From NCBI RefSeq assembly GCF_029407905.1, contig NC_073637.1:48546501-48610500 (forward strand): a stretch of 64,000 nucleotides of DNA, written 5' to 3'. The notes beneath the pieces are model-generated. The model worked only from the letters and a program-made list of their open reading frames with translations. It was not told where the DNA came from and ran no database searches. The position numbers were made by a program, and so were the translations under genes. Below are positions 10,827 to 22,021 of the stretch, piece by piece. Each line of letters begins with the position of its first letter. The first letter of the stretch is position 1. This stretch comes from Bubalus kerabau. Lineage: Eukaryota; Chordata; Mammalia; Artiodactyla; Bovidae.

Positions 10827-11614
10827 ACTATATTGTTATGACATATCCCACATGGCTGAGAAGCCAAAAGAGGGCTCACTGAAGGAGTAATAAATTGCAT
10901 GTGTAAGCAGCTGGACTTCTGCGGGTCGGTAAAGCCTCTGAGATGAGATTGATGAAGGACATTATGCTATTTGGGGCTTTAGTTGTTAGTGTTCTTCTAG
11001 AATTTTTGACATGTCTTTAACCAAGAGACATGAGCAGTGCAGTTATTTTCAATAACCTGGACTCTTTAGGAAAATTTAAAAATCCATCCAAAAAGAAGGT
11101 AAAGAAAGATGTTTATAAGCAGAGCCTTCTCTGTAAGTGTTTTCATTGGAGATGGATTGTCTGAATCCTTGGCATTGAACCATCCACCCTCTTGCCTTAC
11201 CTTATTCTCTTTAGTCACCTGTATGGTCACTTTGGCTTCAGTGACTGCCCTCTTTCTCTCCCCTCCCTGCCCCAGGTTTTTAGAAGCCAGTTGTATTTAT
11301 GAGCTAAAGTATTTAGGTACTTGAATTTACCCAGTAATTTGGGCAGTTAATGACCTTCTATGGATTCCATTCTCACGCACCATCACTCTTTGCCTGTATG
11401 GAGCCAGGACGCTCTGCATTAATGATGCAGCTGGAGTGATGAAATGCTATATGCAAGAAAGTAGGGGAAGCAGAGCAGTCAGTTCAGTGGACATTGAAGT
11501 AGAGACCCTGTCTGGGATTTTATCTGGTCCTCTTCAGAAGAACTCACCTGGCTGCTCTTCCTTAGGATCACAAACTGTAAAGCAGTGGTCACTTTAGATC
11601 CATTTAGGGGCCAA
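10827..11614. other. Unique non-coding DNA
   Basis: No repeat or coding signal recognised. Confidence 0.5.
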
Positions 11615-11848
11615 TGTGCATGCATGTGTACATGCTAAGTCACTTTAGTCGTGTGTGACTCTTCGTGATTCTATGGACTGTAGCTTGCCAGGCTCCTCTG
11701 TCCATGGGATTTTCCAGGCAAGAACACTGGAGTGGGTTGCTGTGCCCTCCTCCAGGGAATTTTCCCGACCTAGGGATCGAACCTGCATCTCTTATGTCTC
11801 CTGCATTGACAGACAGGTTCTTGACCAGCAGTGCCACCTGGGAAGCCC
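11615..11848 (-). mobile_element. Bov-tA SINE
   Basis: Reverse Bov-tA with intact body and head. Short flanking similarity (ggggccaatg and gggggcccat) suggests its target duplication. Confidence 0.92.
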
Positions 11849-12039
11849 TTGGGGGCCCATATACTGAAATACTTTAAATAGACAAAGAGAAGTTCTACCA
11901 CCCAAATGATCTAAAGAACGAGATCACAGTTTGCCCTGACAGGTGCATTGGGAATATACTGAGTTAACTGACTATGTTCCTATGAAGATGCTCACCATTG
12001 TCCCTTAGAGTGAGGGCGTCAACATGCTGGAGGGGAAAG

Positions 12040-12165
12040 AAGCATGAACGCGGAGAGGCCAGCCTGGGATCCAGTCCAGGCTCTTCTAACTTGAACTAGA
12101 CCTGAGTCAGACTGCTTAACCTTCTGGGTCCCAGTTTCCTTAACTTTCAAATGAAAAAGCTCATA
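12040..12165 (-). mobile_element. MIR SINE
   Basis: Reverse MIR: 'gggatccagtccaggctctt', then 'cagactgcttaaccttctgg' and 'cagtttccttaactttcaaa'. Confidence 0.7.
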
Positions 12166-12414
12166 GAAACAACACGGGACCTGAGTATTGCAGGAAACTA
12201 GGGCTTTCGGCCCAGATTACCTCAGATATATTCTCATACACCTGGAACCATGTGCCTTCTGTAACTGGAAAAGGCTATGAAGTGATGATGAAACCATTTG
12301 TCTTTTGGAGAAAAAAATTCCTTTTCTCTGCATAGTTCTGCCGCAGCTTTGAAATACTGTACCAGGTCTCCCCCTTCAATCATAAGTTGTGGGTTATGTT
12401 TTGTTTTGTTCACT

Positions 12415-12530
12415 GATCCATTCATTCTTTCTCAACACTTACGTGCCAGTGTTATATTAAATGCTGTGGAAAGAACTGACGAAAAGGCAGATGTAGTTCC
12501 TGTCCTTGTACCTCTTAAAGCTGCCTCCTG
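12415..12530 (-). mobile_element. L2 LINE 3' end
   Basis: Reverse L2 tail: 'attcattctttctcaacact', 'acgtgccagtgttat', then 'gtagttcctgtccttgtacc'. Confidence 0.65.
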
Positions 12531-12659
12531 TCATGTGAAGAAAGCCATAGACTATAGCTGGGGTGGGGGAGTGACATCATAGAACATTTAAAAAGCATTC
12601 TCGTTTCTAATCTAAAGATATCCGCAGTGGCACTGGGCGGGTATTAACATAGTCACTTC

Positions 12660-13008
12660 TTTTTAAAAACTTTTTATTTTGTATTGAGGTGTAGCTGATT
12701 CCCAGGTGGCGCTAGTGGTTAAGAACCCACCTGTGAATGCAGGAGACATAAGAACCTCGGGTCAGGAAGATCCCTGGGTCAGGAAGATCTCCTGGAGGAG
12801 GGCATGGCAACCCACTGCAGTATTCTTGCCTGGAGAATCCCAAGGACAGAGGAGCCTGGGGGGATAGTGTTGCAGATAGTTGTTGCATAGTGTTGCAGAG
12901 AGTCGGACACAACTGAAGCAACTTAGACAATGTTAGCCGGTTAACAGACAATGTTGTGATAGTTTCGGGTGAACGGAGAAGGAACTCAGCCATAAATATA
13001 CATAGCAT
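12660..13008 (-). mobile_element. L1 3'-UTR fragment, interrupted by a Bov-tA
   Basis: Left piece 12,660-12,698 ('ttgaggtgtagctgatt') and right piece from about 12,943 ('acaatgttgtgatagtttcg') are adjacent parts of the reversed L1 3' UTR. The Bov-tA at 12,699-12,925 lies between them, and a Bov-A2 abuts the right edge. Confidence 0.75.
12699..12925 (+). mobile_element. Bov-tA SINE with internal duplications
   Basis: Forward Bov-tA starting 'cccaggtggcgctagtgg'. It contains two tandem copies of gggtcaggaagatc (about 12,759-12,789) and a second repeated segment, agtgttgcaga, near 12,866-12,900. It sits inside L1 sequence. Confidence 0.9.
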
Positions 13009-13016
13009 AGTCCCTT

Positions 13017-13288
13017 CTTCGGAGAAGGCAATGGCACCCCACTCCAGTACTTTTGCCTAGAAAATCCCATGGACGGAGGAGCCTGGTAGGCTGCAGTCCA
13101 TGGGGTCACTAGAGTTGGACACGACTAAGCGACTTCACTTTCACTTTTCACTTTCATGCATTGGAGAAGGAAATGGCAACCTACTCCAGTGTTCTTGCCT
13201 GGAGAATCCCAGGGACGGGGAAGCCTGGTGGGCTGCCGTCTATGGGGTCGCACAGAGTCGGACACGACTGAAGTGACTTAGCAGTAGC
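13017..13288 (+). mobile_element. Bov-A2 SINE
   Basis: Two Bov-A units in forward orientation joined by the typical 'cactttcacttttcacttt' linker. An 8-bp duplication agtccctt flanks it (13,009-13,016 and 13,289-13,296). Confidence 0.95.
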
Positions 13289-13296
13289 AGTCCCTT

Positions 13297-14229
13297 ATTA
13301 CCTAAAACATTTCTAGTCTATCTTCTGGGATATTTTCCTCCATAAGAATATGTCTGTATTTATAATGAAAATCATTTAAGAGTCAGAAACTAACAGAATA
13401 CCTACTTGTGAGTTTATTAGGGAAACAGGTTGCTGAGATTTAAGCATCATTTAATGAGCCCATTACATATCAAAAATTTGATACATTTCAAGAGCCATTT
13501 ACTTACATGCTTTATTGATAATGCTTGTCTCTGATATTAAAATCCCCTTTGAACCAACAGACTCTAACATGCAGAATAAAGGGGTGTTAATTTTGCCTAA
13601 TCTTTATCACACTTGGGTCAGGTTTCGTGTCCTCCTGAACCATAGCGGACCAGACTTTCCCTTCTCCCTCTGCTCCTCTTCCCTCTACATCTGTTATGTA
13701 GAAAGCTGTGTGTTTCTCTGATTTCCTTTTTGCTGTTTTCCTGTTTGCTCTGATTTCCTGTTTGCCCTGTAATGATCAGTATTTTTTCTCTGAAGCACAT
13801 GATGTAACCATGGAGGCCAATGTGAGGTCGGTGGTACCCACATGGCACCGTAATTACTGGCAGCTGCTGATTGTCTTTGTGCTCAGATTTATAAAGATGT
13901 TGCATAAAGGTGTAAACAGATCATTTCCTTTTAGCCTCTGTTAACAATACAACCTAAAGGGATTCTACTCATTGAGCATTGCTCCCCCTTGGTTTTTATA
14001 GCAGCCAAAAATACCCGCCCTTCACTGCTCCTGGATACGAGGTAGCTGATGACATGTAAAGTCAATCTCTTAATCCCATGTGAGCTATAGATGGGATCAG
14101 CTAGTTTTCTGCAGTAGCTCTAGCCCAGTGCCATGTACAGAGAGGGCACTAATTATGTCACTAATACAGTAGAAATAGAGGAAAGAATTTTGGCCAAATC
14201 AGTCTGTATGAATCATCTCATTATTTTCT
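13297..14229. other. Unique non-coding DNA
   Basis: No repeat family recognised. Open frames on both strands at 13,515-13,944 are unlike known proteins. Confidence 0.5.
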
Positions 14230-14386
14230 TAAAATGCAGGTTGTGATTCTAAATGATTCTAAATCTACTAAATCTCCGTAGATTCTAAATGAAGGCAGAG
14301 TCTAAAATTCTGCATTTCTAACACTTTGCTCCCATAGGATGTCAGTTCCCCTGGTCCCAGAGCCTCCTTTGAGTACCAGTTAGGCA
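14230..14386 (-). mobile_element. MER5A-like hAT MITE
   Basis: Contains 'aattctgcatttctaacact' and 'cctttgagtaccagttagg', matching the reversed MER5A order. It is strongly diverged, with a local repeat of 'gattctaaat' at 14,245-14,290. Confidence 0.6.
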
Positions 14387-14843
14387 GTGCTGGGGCCAGA
14401 ATCTCGCTGTTGTGACTCCCACGCTGGGAGTCCTTTCCAGGACATCAGCGATAGCAAATGCCTCTTTCCTCTTACATGGTTCCCACCACTGACTGACTGC
14501 GAAGCTCATTGTCTCTGAGCCCCCAAGATGCTGCATCAGCATCATTCTAATGGGGTGATTCATGCCCCAACTGCCATGTGCATTGAATTTTATTCCAGAT
14601 CATACCTGGGGCGGGGAGGCAGAAAAGGGAGTCATCCTTACACTCCCTGTTGCTTCTCTGAGTCAGCTAACGACAGTAAGTCTCCTACCTATGAACGCTC
14701 AGGTTGTGAGCTTTCAAAGATGAGAACATGCATTCGCACGTCCAGTCACAGAAGTCCTTGTGTCTGGCATGCGTTGTCACAAGCGTGCAACGCCTACAAG
14801 TGCTTGTGCTTTTGCGTACTTTACGATATTGTATCGAGTACAG

Positions 14844-14918
14844 TACTACAGTATTACTGTAGTATTATTACTGTAGTATTACTACAGTAATACTGCAAAG
14901 TACTACAGTAGTACTTTG
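14844..14918. repeat. Cluster of three perfect inverted repeats
   Basis: Arms of 10 bp around 1 nt (14,844-14,853 and 14,855-14,864), 13 bp around 1 nt (14,866-14,878 and 14,880-14,892) and 10 bp around 3 nt (14,896-14,905 and 14,909-14,918). All are built from the same tactacagta-type unit. Confidence 0.95.
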
Positions 14919-15031
14919 TACTACTTTTCAAAGTACAGTACTGAAAGATTAAAAATTTTTTATTTTTTGTGTTTGTTTTTTATGTATTATTTGTGTGAGA
15001 AGTATTATAAACCTATCATAGTACAGTACTA

Positions 15032-15245
15032 GATGAGTGAGTCAAAGTCTCTCAGCTGTGTCCAAATCTTTGCGACCCCATGAACTGTAGCCTGACAGAC
15101 TCTTCTGTCCATGAAATTCTCCAGGCAATTCTACTGGAGTGGGTGACCATTTCCTTCTCCTGGGGATCTTCCCAGCCCAGGGATCGAACCCGGGTCTCCC
15201 GCATTGCAGGCGGATTCTTTACAATCTGAGCCACCAGAGAAGCCC
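15032..15245 (-). mobile_element. Bov-tA SINE inside the Tigger-like element
   Basis: Reverse Bov-tA flanked by the perfect 9-bp duplication acagtacta at 15,023-15,031 and 15,246-15,254, both copies being host transposon sequence. Confidence 0.95.
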
Positions 15246-15367
15246 ACAGTACTATATAGTTGACTGTATTATTTGGGTGCTAGGTTAACTTTGTTGAACT
15301 TATGAACAAATCAGACTTATAAATGAACTATCAGAACAGAACTTGTTCATGTATAGGGGACTTACTG

Positions 15368-15880
15368 ATATTGATCATCCAAATTCCCATCAAACATTAG
15401 CCTTAGCAAATGATACCTCTTTATCCACTGGTAAGTCTAGTGAATATTCTTCGCAGAAAATCATAGAAACTGACTTTGACTGAGTTCACCAGAGAAAGAA
15501 ATTACTGAGGGATCTTGGACTGTTCACAGCATTGAACAAGTGAGAACTTGACTGGGAATACTGGTTGGAACCTTGACTGTGACCTTCTCAGAAGCAGCCC
15601 AGACACACTGGGTGCTAGGCAGTGCCTCCACTGGATTCTGAGAGCCTCAGGTTGGCCACCTTAGGTTCTACTTCTAACCCATCCCGGGCAAGGGAGGTAA
15701 GGGGCGAGAGAAGCTGGGCTCCTCCCTGCTTCCATAATGAAAAGAAATCTTGTCCACCCCCTCTCCGCCCCCCATGGATTCTCACAGTGGGGAATTCCTC
15801 TATATAGAAAAGGGGATCATTTATTGGGCAGCCAAAGAGGTAGATGTCCACCGTAACTTTCATGCTCGGCAAAGTTACTT
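15368..15880. other. Unique non-coding DNA
   Basis: No repeat identified. Complementary open frames at 15,615-15,872 show no recognisable domain. Confidence 0.5.
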
Positions 15881-15892
15881 AGCAAAGGTTCT

Positions 15893-16177
15893 GCTGCTGC
15901 TGCTGCTGCTGCTGCTAAGTCACTTCAGTCGTGTCCGACTCTGTGCGACCCCGTAGACGGCAGCCCACCAGGCTTCCCCGTCCCTGGGATTCTCCAGGCA
16001 AGAACACTGGAGTGGGTTGCCATTTCCTTCTCCAATGCATGAAAGTGAAAAGTGAAAGTGAAGTCGCTCAGTCGTGTCCGACCCTTTGCAACCCCATGAA
16101 CTGCAGCCTACCAGGCTCCTCCGTCCACGGGATTTTCCAGGCAAGAGTACTGGAGTGGGCTGCCATTGTCTTCTCCG
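15893..16177 (-). mobile_element. Bov-A2 SINE with (TGC)n end
   Basis: Two Bov-A units in reverse with the linker near 16,036-16,065. The left end is a run of eight GCT/TGC triplets. Target duplication: agcaaaggttct at 15,881-15,892 and agcaaaaggttct at 16,178-16,190. Confidence 0.95.
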
Positions 16178-16190
16178 AGCAAAAGGTTCT

Positions 16191-16944
16191 AAATGCTGCT
16201 AAAACTTAGTTACCAATCAACTCTAATAACATAGTGCAGAGTGCCCCTCTGTTCTTTTAATTGATGCTAATTGATGTTGGAAATCAGTTGACCTCTTCAC
16301 ATGGATGGAGGCATCTCCTTCTTTAGGAAGTAGGGTGGGGTGCTGGGCATGGAAGTGTTAAGGTCTGTGTGGTTCGAGTTGCCTGTGAATTTCTGGAAGA
16401 CATATCTCCTTTGCAGGAGTTGTTGCCTTTGAACCAAATGGATTATCGCCCCCAGCAGCAAATCCAATTGACAATTGAATGTCTGCAGTTCTTACAGGCA
16501 TTTAAGTGAAACTTTTGAAGCTGCCTTTTTGTAACTGGGGTTAAAAAAAAAATCTACATAAAGAGAGATAATCCTTTATGAAGTTTGAGCGTATAGTTCT
16601 GTTTCTTCAATTGTGAATGTTTTCCAGGCAGATGAACAAACTTTCTGGAATGTTGAGTATATGCAAACATTCCAATCAAGGCTAATTGTTGTGTCTGTGT
16701 GCTTTGACTCTGATTTCGCTTTCTCTTCATCTTCTGCTGTATCCTATAGGAATGTGATCACAGACTTAGAATTTGCGTTGATATAAATAATGCCCAAGCT
16801 ATTTGGAGAAAAGACTTCCTGTCTAGGGCATACTGTTTGGAGATGGCGTTTTCTGCCTCAAATCTAGGCTTGGTTTAGGTAATACAAATCACACTTTTAT
16901 TTGTCCAAACATCAGAGTTCACTTACCACCTTTCCATCTGTCCT
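16191..16944. other. Unique non-coding DNA
   Basis: No repeat family or gene seen; an A9 run lies near 16,543. Confidence 0.5.
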
Positions 16945-17045
16945 TTCATTTGATCTTCATTCCAACCCCACAAAGTTGGCCAAATGGGCATTATTATTTC
17001 TCATTTTGCCAGTGAGGGAGTGATGCTTAGAAGAAGGCATCTAGA
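16945..17045 (+). mobile_element. MIR core
   Basis: 'catttgatcttcattccaac', then 'ggcattattatttctcattt' and 'gccagtgagggagtgatgct' follow the MIR consensus order. Confidence 0.6.
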
Positions 17046-17619
17046 TGAGAGATTTCTAGGTAATGTTCATAATGACATCCTCCAGTGTTACCCTGTCAGG
17101 TATATTAGTGGGTGGCTGTTTCCTCCCTTCGTGAATGGGACGTCTTTATGTGTCTCAGAGCTGCCTGGTGAGACTTAATGAGCAGTGTCTGTAAGATGCA
17201 CCAAAATCCTCAGATAAGAGGGACACCGCTTAGTATTTATTTACTATGAAAGAGCAAGGCTTTTTGAGTAGCTCCTCCTGTGTCATTAATGACACTGGCC
17301 AGAGGAGTTGCTGGTTCCTGGGCTTTGTCTGAAGGCTTTAGTGGTCATTACCATCAGGAAATGTACCTCGATCAGGATGTTACTTCATAAGCTGTAAGTG
17401 CATTTTTGGAACAGAGAAAGGAAAATAGAAATTGCCTTTTTGATATAACATGTTAAAAGATGACCTTTATCATTACTGTGACCCTGAGTTCTCCAAATTT
17501 GAAGATATACCTTTGTTCTGAATTTTATATCGACTGGGTTTTAGGGGTGGTGGGGGCCTATAAAGCCACGATAGTGGTGGGGTCTCACTGAGTCTTGGGG
17601 AGGGGCACAGCGGGCTCTT
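17046..17619. other. Unique non-coding DNA
   Basis: Nothing recognised. Confidence 0.5.
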
Positions 17620-17765
17620 TTCTGAACCAGCCACTCCTGGAACCCCAGCACAGCTGTGGATAAGTCATCTTAACCACCATAGGCCTATTTCCTCCTCCTG
17701 CCAGTAATCCCGAAGATAATGATGCTGCCCGTACTTCCTCAGACATTTGGAAAGAGTAGCTAATG
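17620..17765 (-). mobile_element. MIR SINE
   Basis: Reverse MIR: 'gctgtggataagtcatctta', 'ggcctatttcctcctcctgc', then 'gataatgatgctgcccgtac'. Confidence 0.65.
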
Positions 17766-18704
17766 TAAAGTAAAGGGGCTTGCAGTGTATACAAGCGTGC
17801 TGGAAACTTGAACTGCAAGGTAGCAGTTAGTAGTGCTCATTGTGGCTCAAGTACCATCCTGGAAAGGGCTCGGGACCTCCCCCCTCCAGGGCAGGATCCT
17901 TGCTGCCAGGCCCTCCCAGTGTGCTGACTGCACCATGGTCATCTGTGCATGTCTGCAAGAGCTCAGAGCATGTGCCTGCCAAGTCAGTGAGTGAGGGAAG
18001 GGAAAGGAGAGGATGAGGTGCCTACAGTGCCCCCCAAGAGAATACCTCTGGGATGGAATGTATGATTGCTTGTCCAGGCACACCCTCATCTCCTGTTCTC
18101 TCTTTTCTCCCTATAAGACACCCACCGCTCAACTGGACACACAGAAGCGATATGGGTATTATTATGAGAATGTGCAAATATGCTCATCATACCAGGTCCA
18201 AGGAGAGTTCTGAGTCTCTGAGGCTATTCCATTAGTTCTGTTAAATCAGTATTACACCATCCACCTCCAGAATTGGGAGTGAGAATTTTATGAAAGTGTC
18301 TTGACATTGAAAATATCCAAGAAGCATAAGCAGGTTTTTAGATCTTCCTATGAGTATTAGGATGAAGATAAGAAATGACGGTCGCAGGAGGAAGCTACTT
18401 ACGAAAAGATGTCTTTACAGGGTGGTAGCTTGTGACAATCCTTTTCCTCTTCTCTTTTTTGTTCCTTCCCATCAGTACTAGTACTAATATTACTATATTG
18501 GTACTGACTGGGGAGAAGGGAATTGATTTTGATAGGTTTTCTTGAATTATTGTATTCCCTCTTAGCCATTATTATCTGAAATAGCTTTCTCTTAATATTG
18601 TTAATAAGAGTTGGAAATATGAATTTTTATTGGCAGTGCTGTTTCCAACTTTGATTCTGTCATTTTAAACTTCTTTCTACCTTATCATGCCTTTTTAGTA
18701 AGAT
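17766..18704. other. Unique non-coding DNA
   Basis: No repeat or exon. A short palindrome agtactagtact lies near 18,474-18,485. Confidence 0.5.
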
Positions 18705-18852
18705 AGGTATAGATATACCTATTGTAGATATACAATTTTATTATAATATACAATTATATAATATATGGATTATATAGAAATATATAAGTTAATTATATAT
18801 AAATTATAAAATTATAATATATACCTTTATTATATAAAATGTAATACATAAT
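18705..18852. repeat. A+T-rich tract
   Basis: Nearly 150 bp of imperfect TATA/ATATAA sequence with very few G or C. Such tracts melt easily and are often matrix-attachment candidates; function here is not shown. Confidence 0.85.
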
Positions 18853-20485
18853 CATCCTTGCAAAAACTGAGATGCAAGCCTCTATCCTGATAATTATAAA
18901 TCTCTTAGGAAAGAGGCTCCTACCTGCGTTTCCTGGGTGATGGATATAGTATTACGTGTGTCTGTGTGTGTGCATCTGCATGCTGATACTCTGGGTCCTG
19001 GAGCCTGGTATCAGAATTACTCTGACCTAAAACCGCACTCTAGATTTTAACACACCTCCAGGCAAAGAGAGGCAAACACACGTGCAGCATGGAATTATCG
19101 GTGGCATTACCACGCAGGTGTCAAGGAAATGAAGCTTTTCTATTACAAGATTGCAGTAAATCACACAAGACGCTGACAGCCTCGTTAACATGGGTAAAGT
19201 TACTGTGATTTATGTATAAATAACTTTCCTATGTCAAGACATAGTATCATTCAGTCCCTCCAGAATAACATCTCTTCCATGAAGAAAGTGAAATGCCACA
19301 AAAAGCCGGTTCTGTCAAAGAAAGCCACAGAAGACAGTGGTTTCCTCCTATCAAACTGGCTCTGACACAGCCCACAGCATCTCTGCTTTATAATTTTAGG
19401 TTTTCCTTTCAGCCAAAACAGAATATTTTAGGCCTTATCTCAAATAGTGATTTGCTATACCGTTGGCTTTGATGCATCAATTGTCTGGGAGCCAGTTTAG
19501 AGCCAGATTATATAAGGACCTCTGTGGTGTCCTTTGGAAAAGGGGCTGTGTTGGGTGAAGGGTCTCTACTATTGATTTTATACTCAACTCATGGCAGTAG
19601 CCAAAAGGCTCCTCCACGTGGTTTAAGGAGAGATTTTGCCAGAGCTCCTGGCATAGTGAAAACATCTAGAGAGAGATCCTGAGCACGCCTCATGCTCTGA
19701 GGTCCCTGGAACTAGAAGTGAGGCCAAGCTGTAGTTCCAAGGCATTCACTTTGCTTTTGTGTTAAGGCCTGGTGAAGGGACAGGCAAGCAAGGGAGGCCC
19801 ATACCCTTGTGTGAGCAGGAGTTCCTTGGACAAGCTGGCATCTTCGAACAAATGCTGAGTTTACCAGCTTGAACTCTACCACTCAAATTTATTCTTCTCT
19901 CAGTTCTACTGTGGCTATAATTATCTGGAACCGATCTCACAGTTTTCAGTATGAGACTAGTGATAGAAATACCAGCCTGGATGTTCACGTAAATTCTGGG
20001 ACGGAATTTTGATTCGATTGTGCTTGACCTGGGGTGCTATATTCACACTTCCTGGTGCCATGTTGCACAGTGCGTGACAGGCGATTCACTGCTTACGGTC
20101 AGGATCCAGTCTGGCCAGAATGGACTCATTGCACTTTACACTTCCACCATGGCCTCTGCAACCAGGCACCATAAGCATGTTCCTGAGATTGGTGTGGGTA
20201 ACCGAAAGAATGTGGAGCCCCAAATTTAGGAGGTCTGTGTCCTAGGCCCAGCTTGATTTCTCTGAAGATTCCAGTTTTCTTGTCGGTACATGAGGCTACT
20301 GAAATTAATCACTTTCAGGATCTCTTCTAGCCTTGAAGGAAGATTTTTCTTGCTTTTTAATTAGTTTTTTAAACATACAAATTTTAGTTATTTTTTAAAC
20401 ATGAAAGTACAACTTGATCATTCACATAAACAAATGAAAGAGTAAGGGAAAGAATAAAGTAAAAAGTCAAAAGTTTCCTGTCTCC
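18853..20485. other. Unique non-coding DNA
   Basis: About 1.6 kb without any confident interspersed repeat. Open frames at 19,477-19,665, 19,746-19,988 and 20,020-20,229 have no recognisable domain. Confidence 0.55.
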
Positions 20486-20494
20486 TTCTTTGTT

Positions 20495-20837
20495 GTTGTT
20501 CAATTGCTCGGTCATGTTTAACTCTCTGCGACCCCAGGACTGCAGCGTGCCAGGCTTCCCTGTCCTTCTCCATCTCCCGGAGCTTGCTCAAATTCACATC
20601 CATTGAGTCGGTGATGCCATCCGACCATCTCATCCTCTGTTGCCCCCTTCTCCGCCTGCCGTCAATCTTTCCCAGAATCAGGGTCTTTTCTAATGAGTCA
20701 GCGCTTTGCATCAGGTGGCCAAAATATTTGAGCTTCAATCCAGTCCTTCCAATGAATATTCAGGGTTGATTTCATTTAGAATTGACTGGTTTGATCTCTT
20801 TGTTGTCCAAGGGACTCTCAAGAGTTTTTTTTTTTTT
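20495..20837 (-). mobile_element. BovB LINE 3' end, 5'-truncated
   Basis: Reverse BovB from the Bov-A-like tail to the 'ccaagggactctcaagag' point, followed by T15. Minus-strand residues of the ORF2 C-terminus are readable at 20,418-20,738, with CAA (Gln) after FGHLM. Flanking ttctttgtt at 20,486-20,494 and 20,838-20,846 is a plausible target duplication. Confidence 0.9.
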
Positions 20838-20910
20838 TTCTTTGTTTCTTAGGTCTTTAAATATACAGTTTTAAAGGAGGAAATCTGAGTCAGAAAGAGA
20901 TGATCTCTTT

Positions 20911-21100
20911 AACTGTTTTTAAAAAATATTTATTTCTTTGCCTGCGCTGGGTCGTAGTTGCTGCATGAGGGATCTTTAGTTGTGCCGTGGGAACTCTTCG
21001 TTGCAGCATGTGGGGTCTAGTTCCCTGACCAGGGATAGAACCCCGGGCCCCCTGCATCAGGAGCACATAGTCTTTGCCACTGGACCACAAGGCAAGTCCT
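20911..21100 (-). mobile_element. CHR-type SINE
   Basis: Reverse CHR SINE with a 14-bp duplication: gagatgatctcttt (20,897-20,910) and gagatgatctctct (21,101-21,114), with one mismatch. Confidence 0.93.
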
Positions 21101-21278
21101 GAGATGATCTCTCTACATTACTCTTAGAAGTAATCTCTAATGATGATGACATGTAGCTCTTGTAAGGTTTTCTACATGCTATTCGGCAAGTGTGTGAGGC
21201 TGAACCATTCCAAGGGAAAGATTCTTGTTTTCAGTCTTTGTCTCTTTCCCTTGCACAGATTTAAGTAGGTCTCATGAG

Positions 21279-21490
21279 CCAGTGGGCTTCTCCAGTGACT
21301 TAGCAGTAAAGAATCTATCTGTAATGCAGGAGACACAGGAGACTTGGGTTCAAACCCTGGGTCAGGAATACCCCCTGGAAGAGGAAATGGCAACCCACTC
21401 CAGTGTTCTTGCCTGGGAAATCCTATGGACAGAGGAGCCTGGTGGGCTACAATCCATGGGGTCTAAAAGAGTTAGACATGACTGAGCACA
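21279..21490 (+). mobile_element. Bov-tA SINE
   Basis: Forward Bov-tA from 'gggcttctccagtgactt' to 'agacatgactgagcaca'. It has an extra 'acacaggag' repeat unit near 21,331-21,340 and catgag on both flanks. Confidence 0.92.
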
Positions 21491-21647
21491 CATGAGACTG
21501 TTTGTGGTTACATTACTTGTACCAGTGACACCTAACAGCAAAGCCGTTTCTCAGACTCACACCTGAGCACTCATGGATGACTATTTGCTTATCTAGAGTC
21601 TTGTGGATCTTGCCATAATCTTGTGGAAAAAATATTGGTCACCTAGC

Positions 21648-21770
21648 TAGACTTTCTAAACCCTGGGCAGCTCATCTATAAAATGAGGACAATGACCCTT
21701 GATAAGGTTGTGGCGTGGTTAAACTATGTAACATACACGAAGCGGAGCCTGGACTCTCACATAGTGGTTC
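21648..21770 (-). mobile_element. MIR SINE
   Basis: Reverse MIR: 'gctcatctataaaatgagga', then a diverged 'gttgtggcgtggttaaacta' segment. Confidence 0.6.
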
Positions 21771-22021
21771 TCAGATTATTTCCTTTTTCCCAACCCCCAC
21801 TGTAAATTCCTCTTCCTTCTTCCCTTCATTTCCTGATTTTTTTTCACTTGCAGTCACTCTTGTGACTTCAACTTATCTATTGCCAGGCTGTAGTTCCAAG
21901 TAGCAGAAAAGCAGAACTGGATGTGTTTATTGCTGTCTCAAGCTTGTGTTTGTAAGCTGGGGTTAGATCCCACACAAGGTGGACTGTCTTCCCTGGAGTT
22001 CTGGAGAGGAAAGACAGCCTT
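21771..22021. other. Short unique spacer
   Basis: No repeat recognised. Confidence 0.5.

Larger units (their letters stand above)
14674..15367. mobile_element. Tigger-like (pogo/TcMar) non-autonomous DNA transposon
   Basis: The left end cagtaagtctcctacctatg and the reverse complement of the right end, cagtaagtcccctatacatg, agree at 17 of 20 positions, so both terminal inverted repeats are present. The interior carries sequence I recognise from Tigger-type elements near 14,730-14,840. No transposase frame survives. A Bov-tA with its own target duplication lies inside, so the transposon is older. The TA target dinucleotide is mutated on both sides. The subfamily is not determined. Confidence 0.75.
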
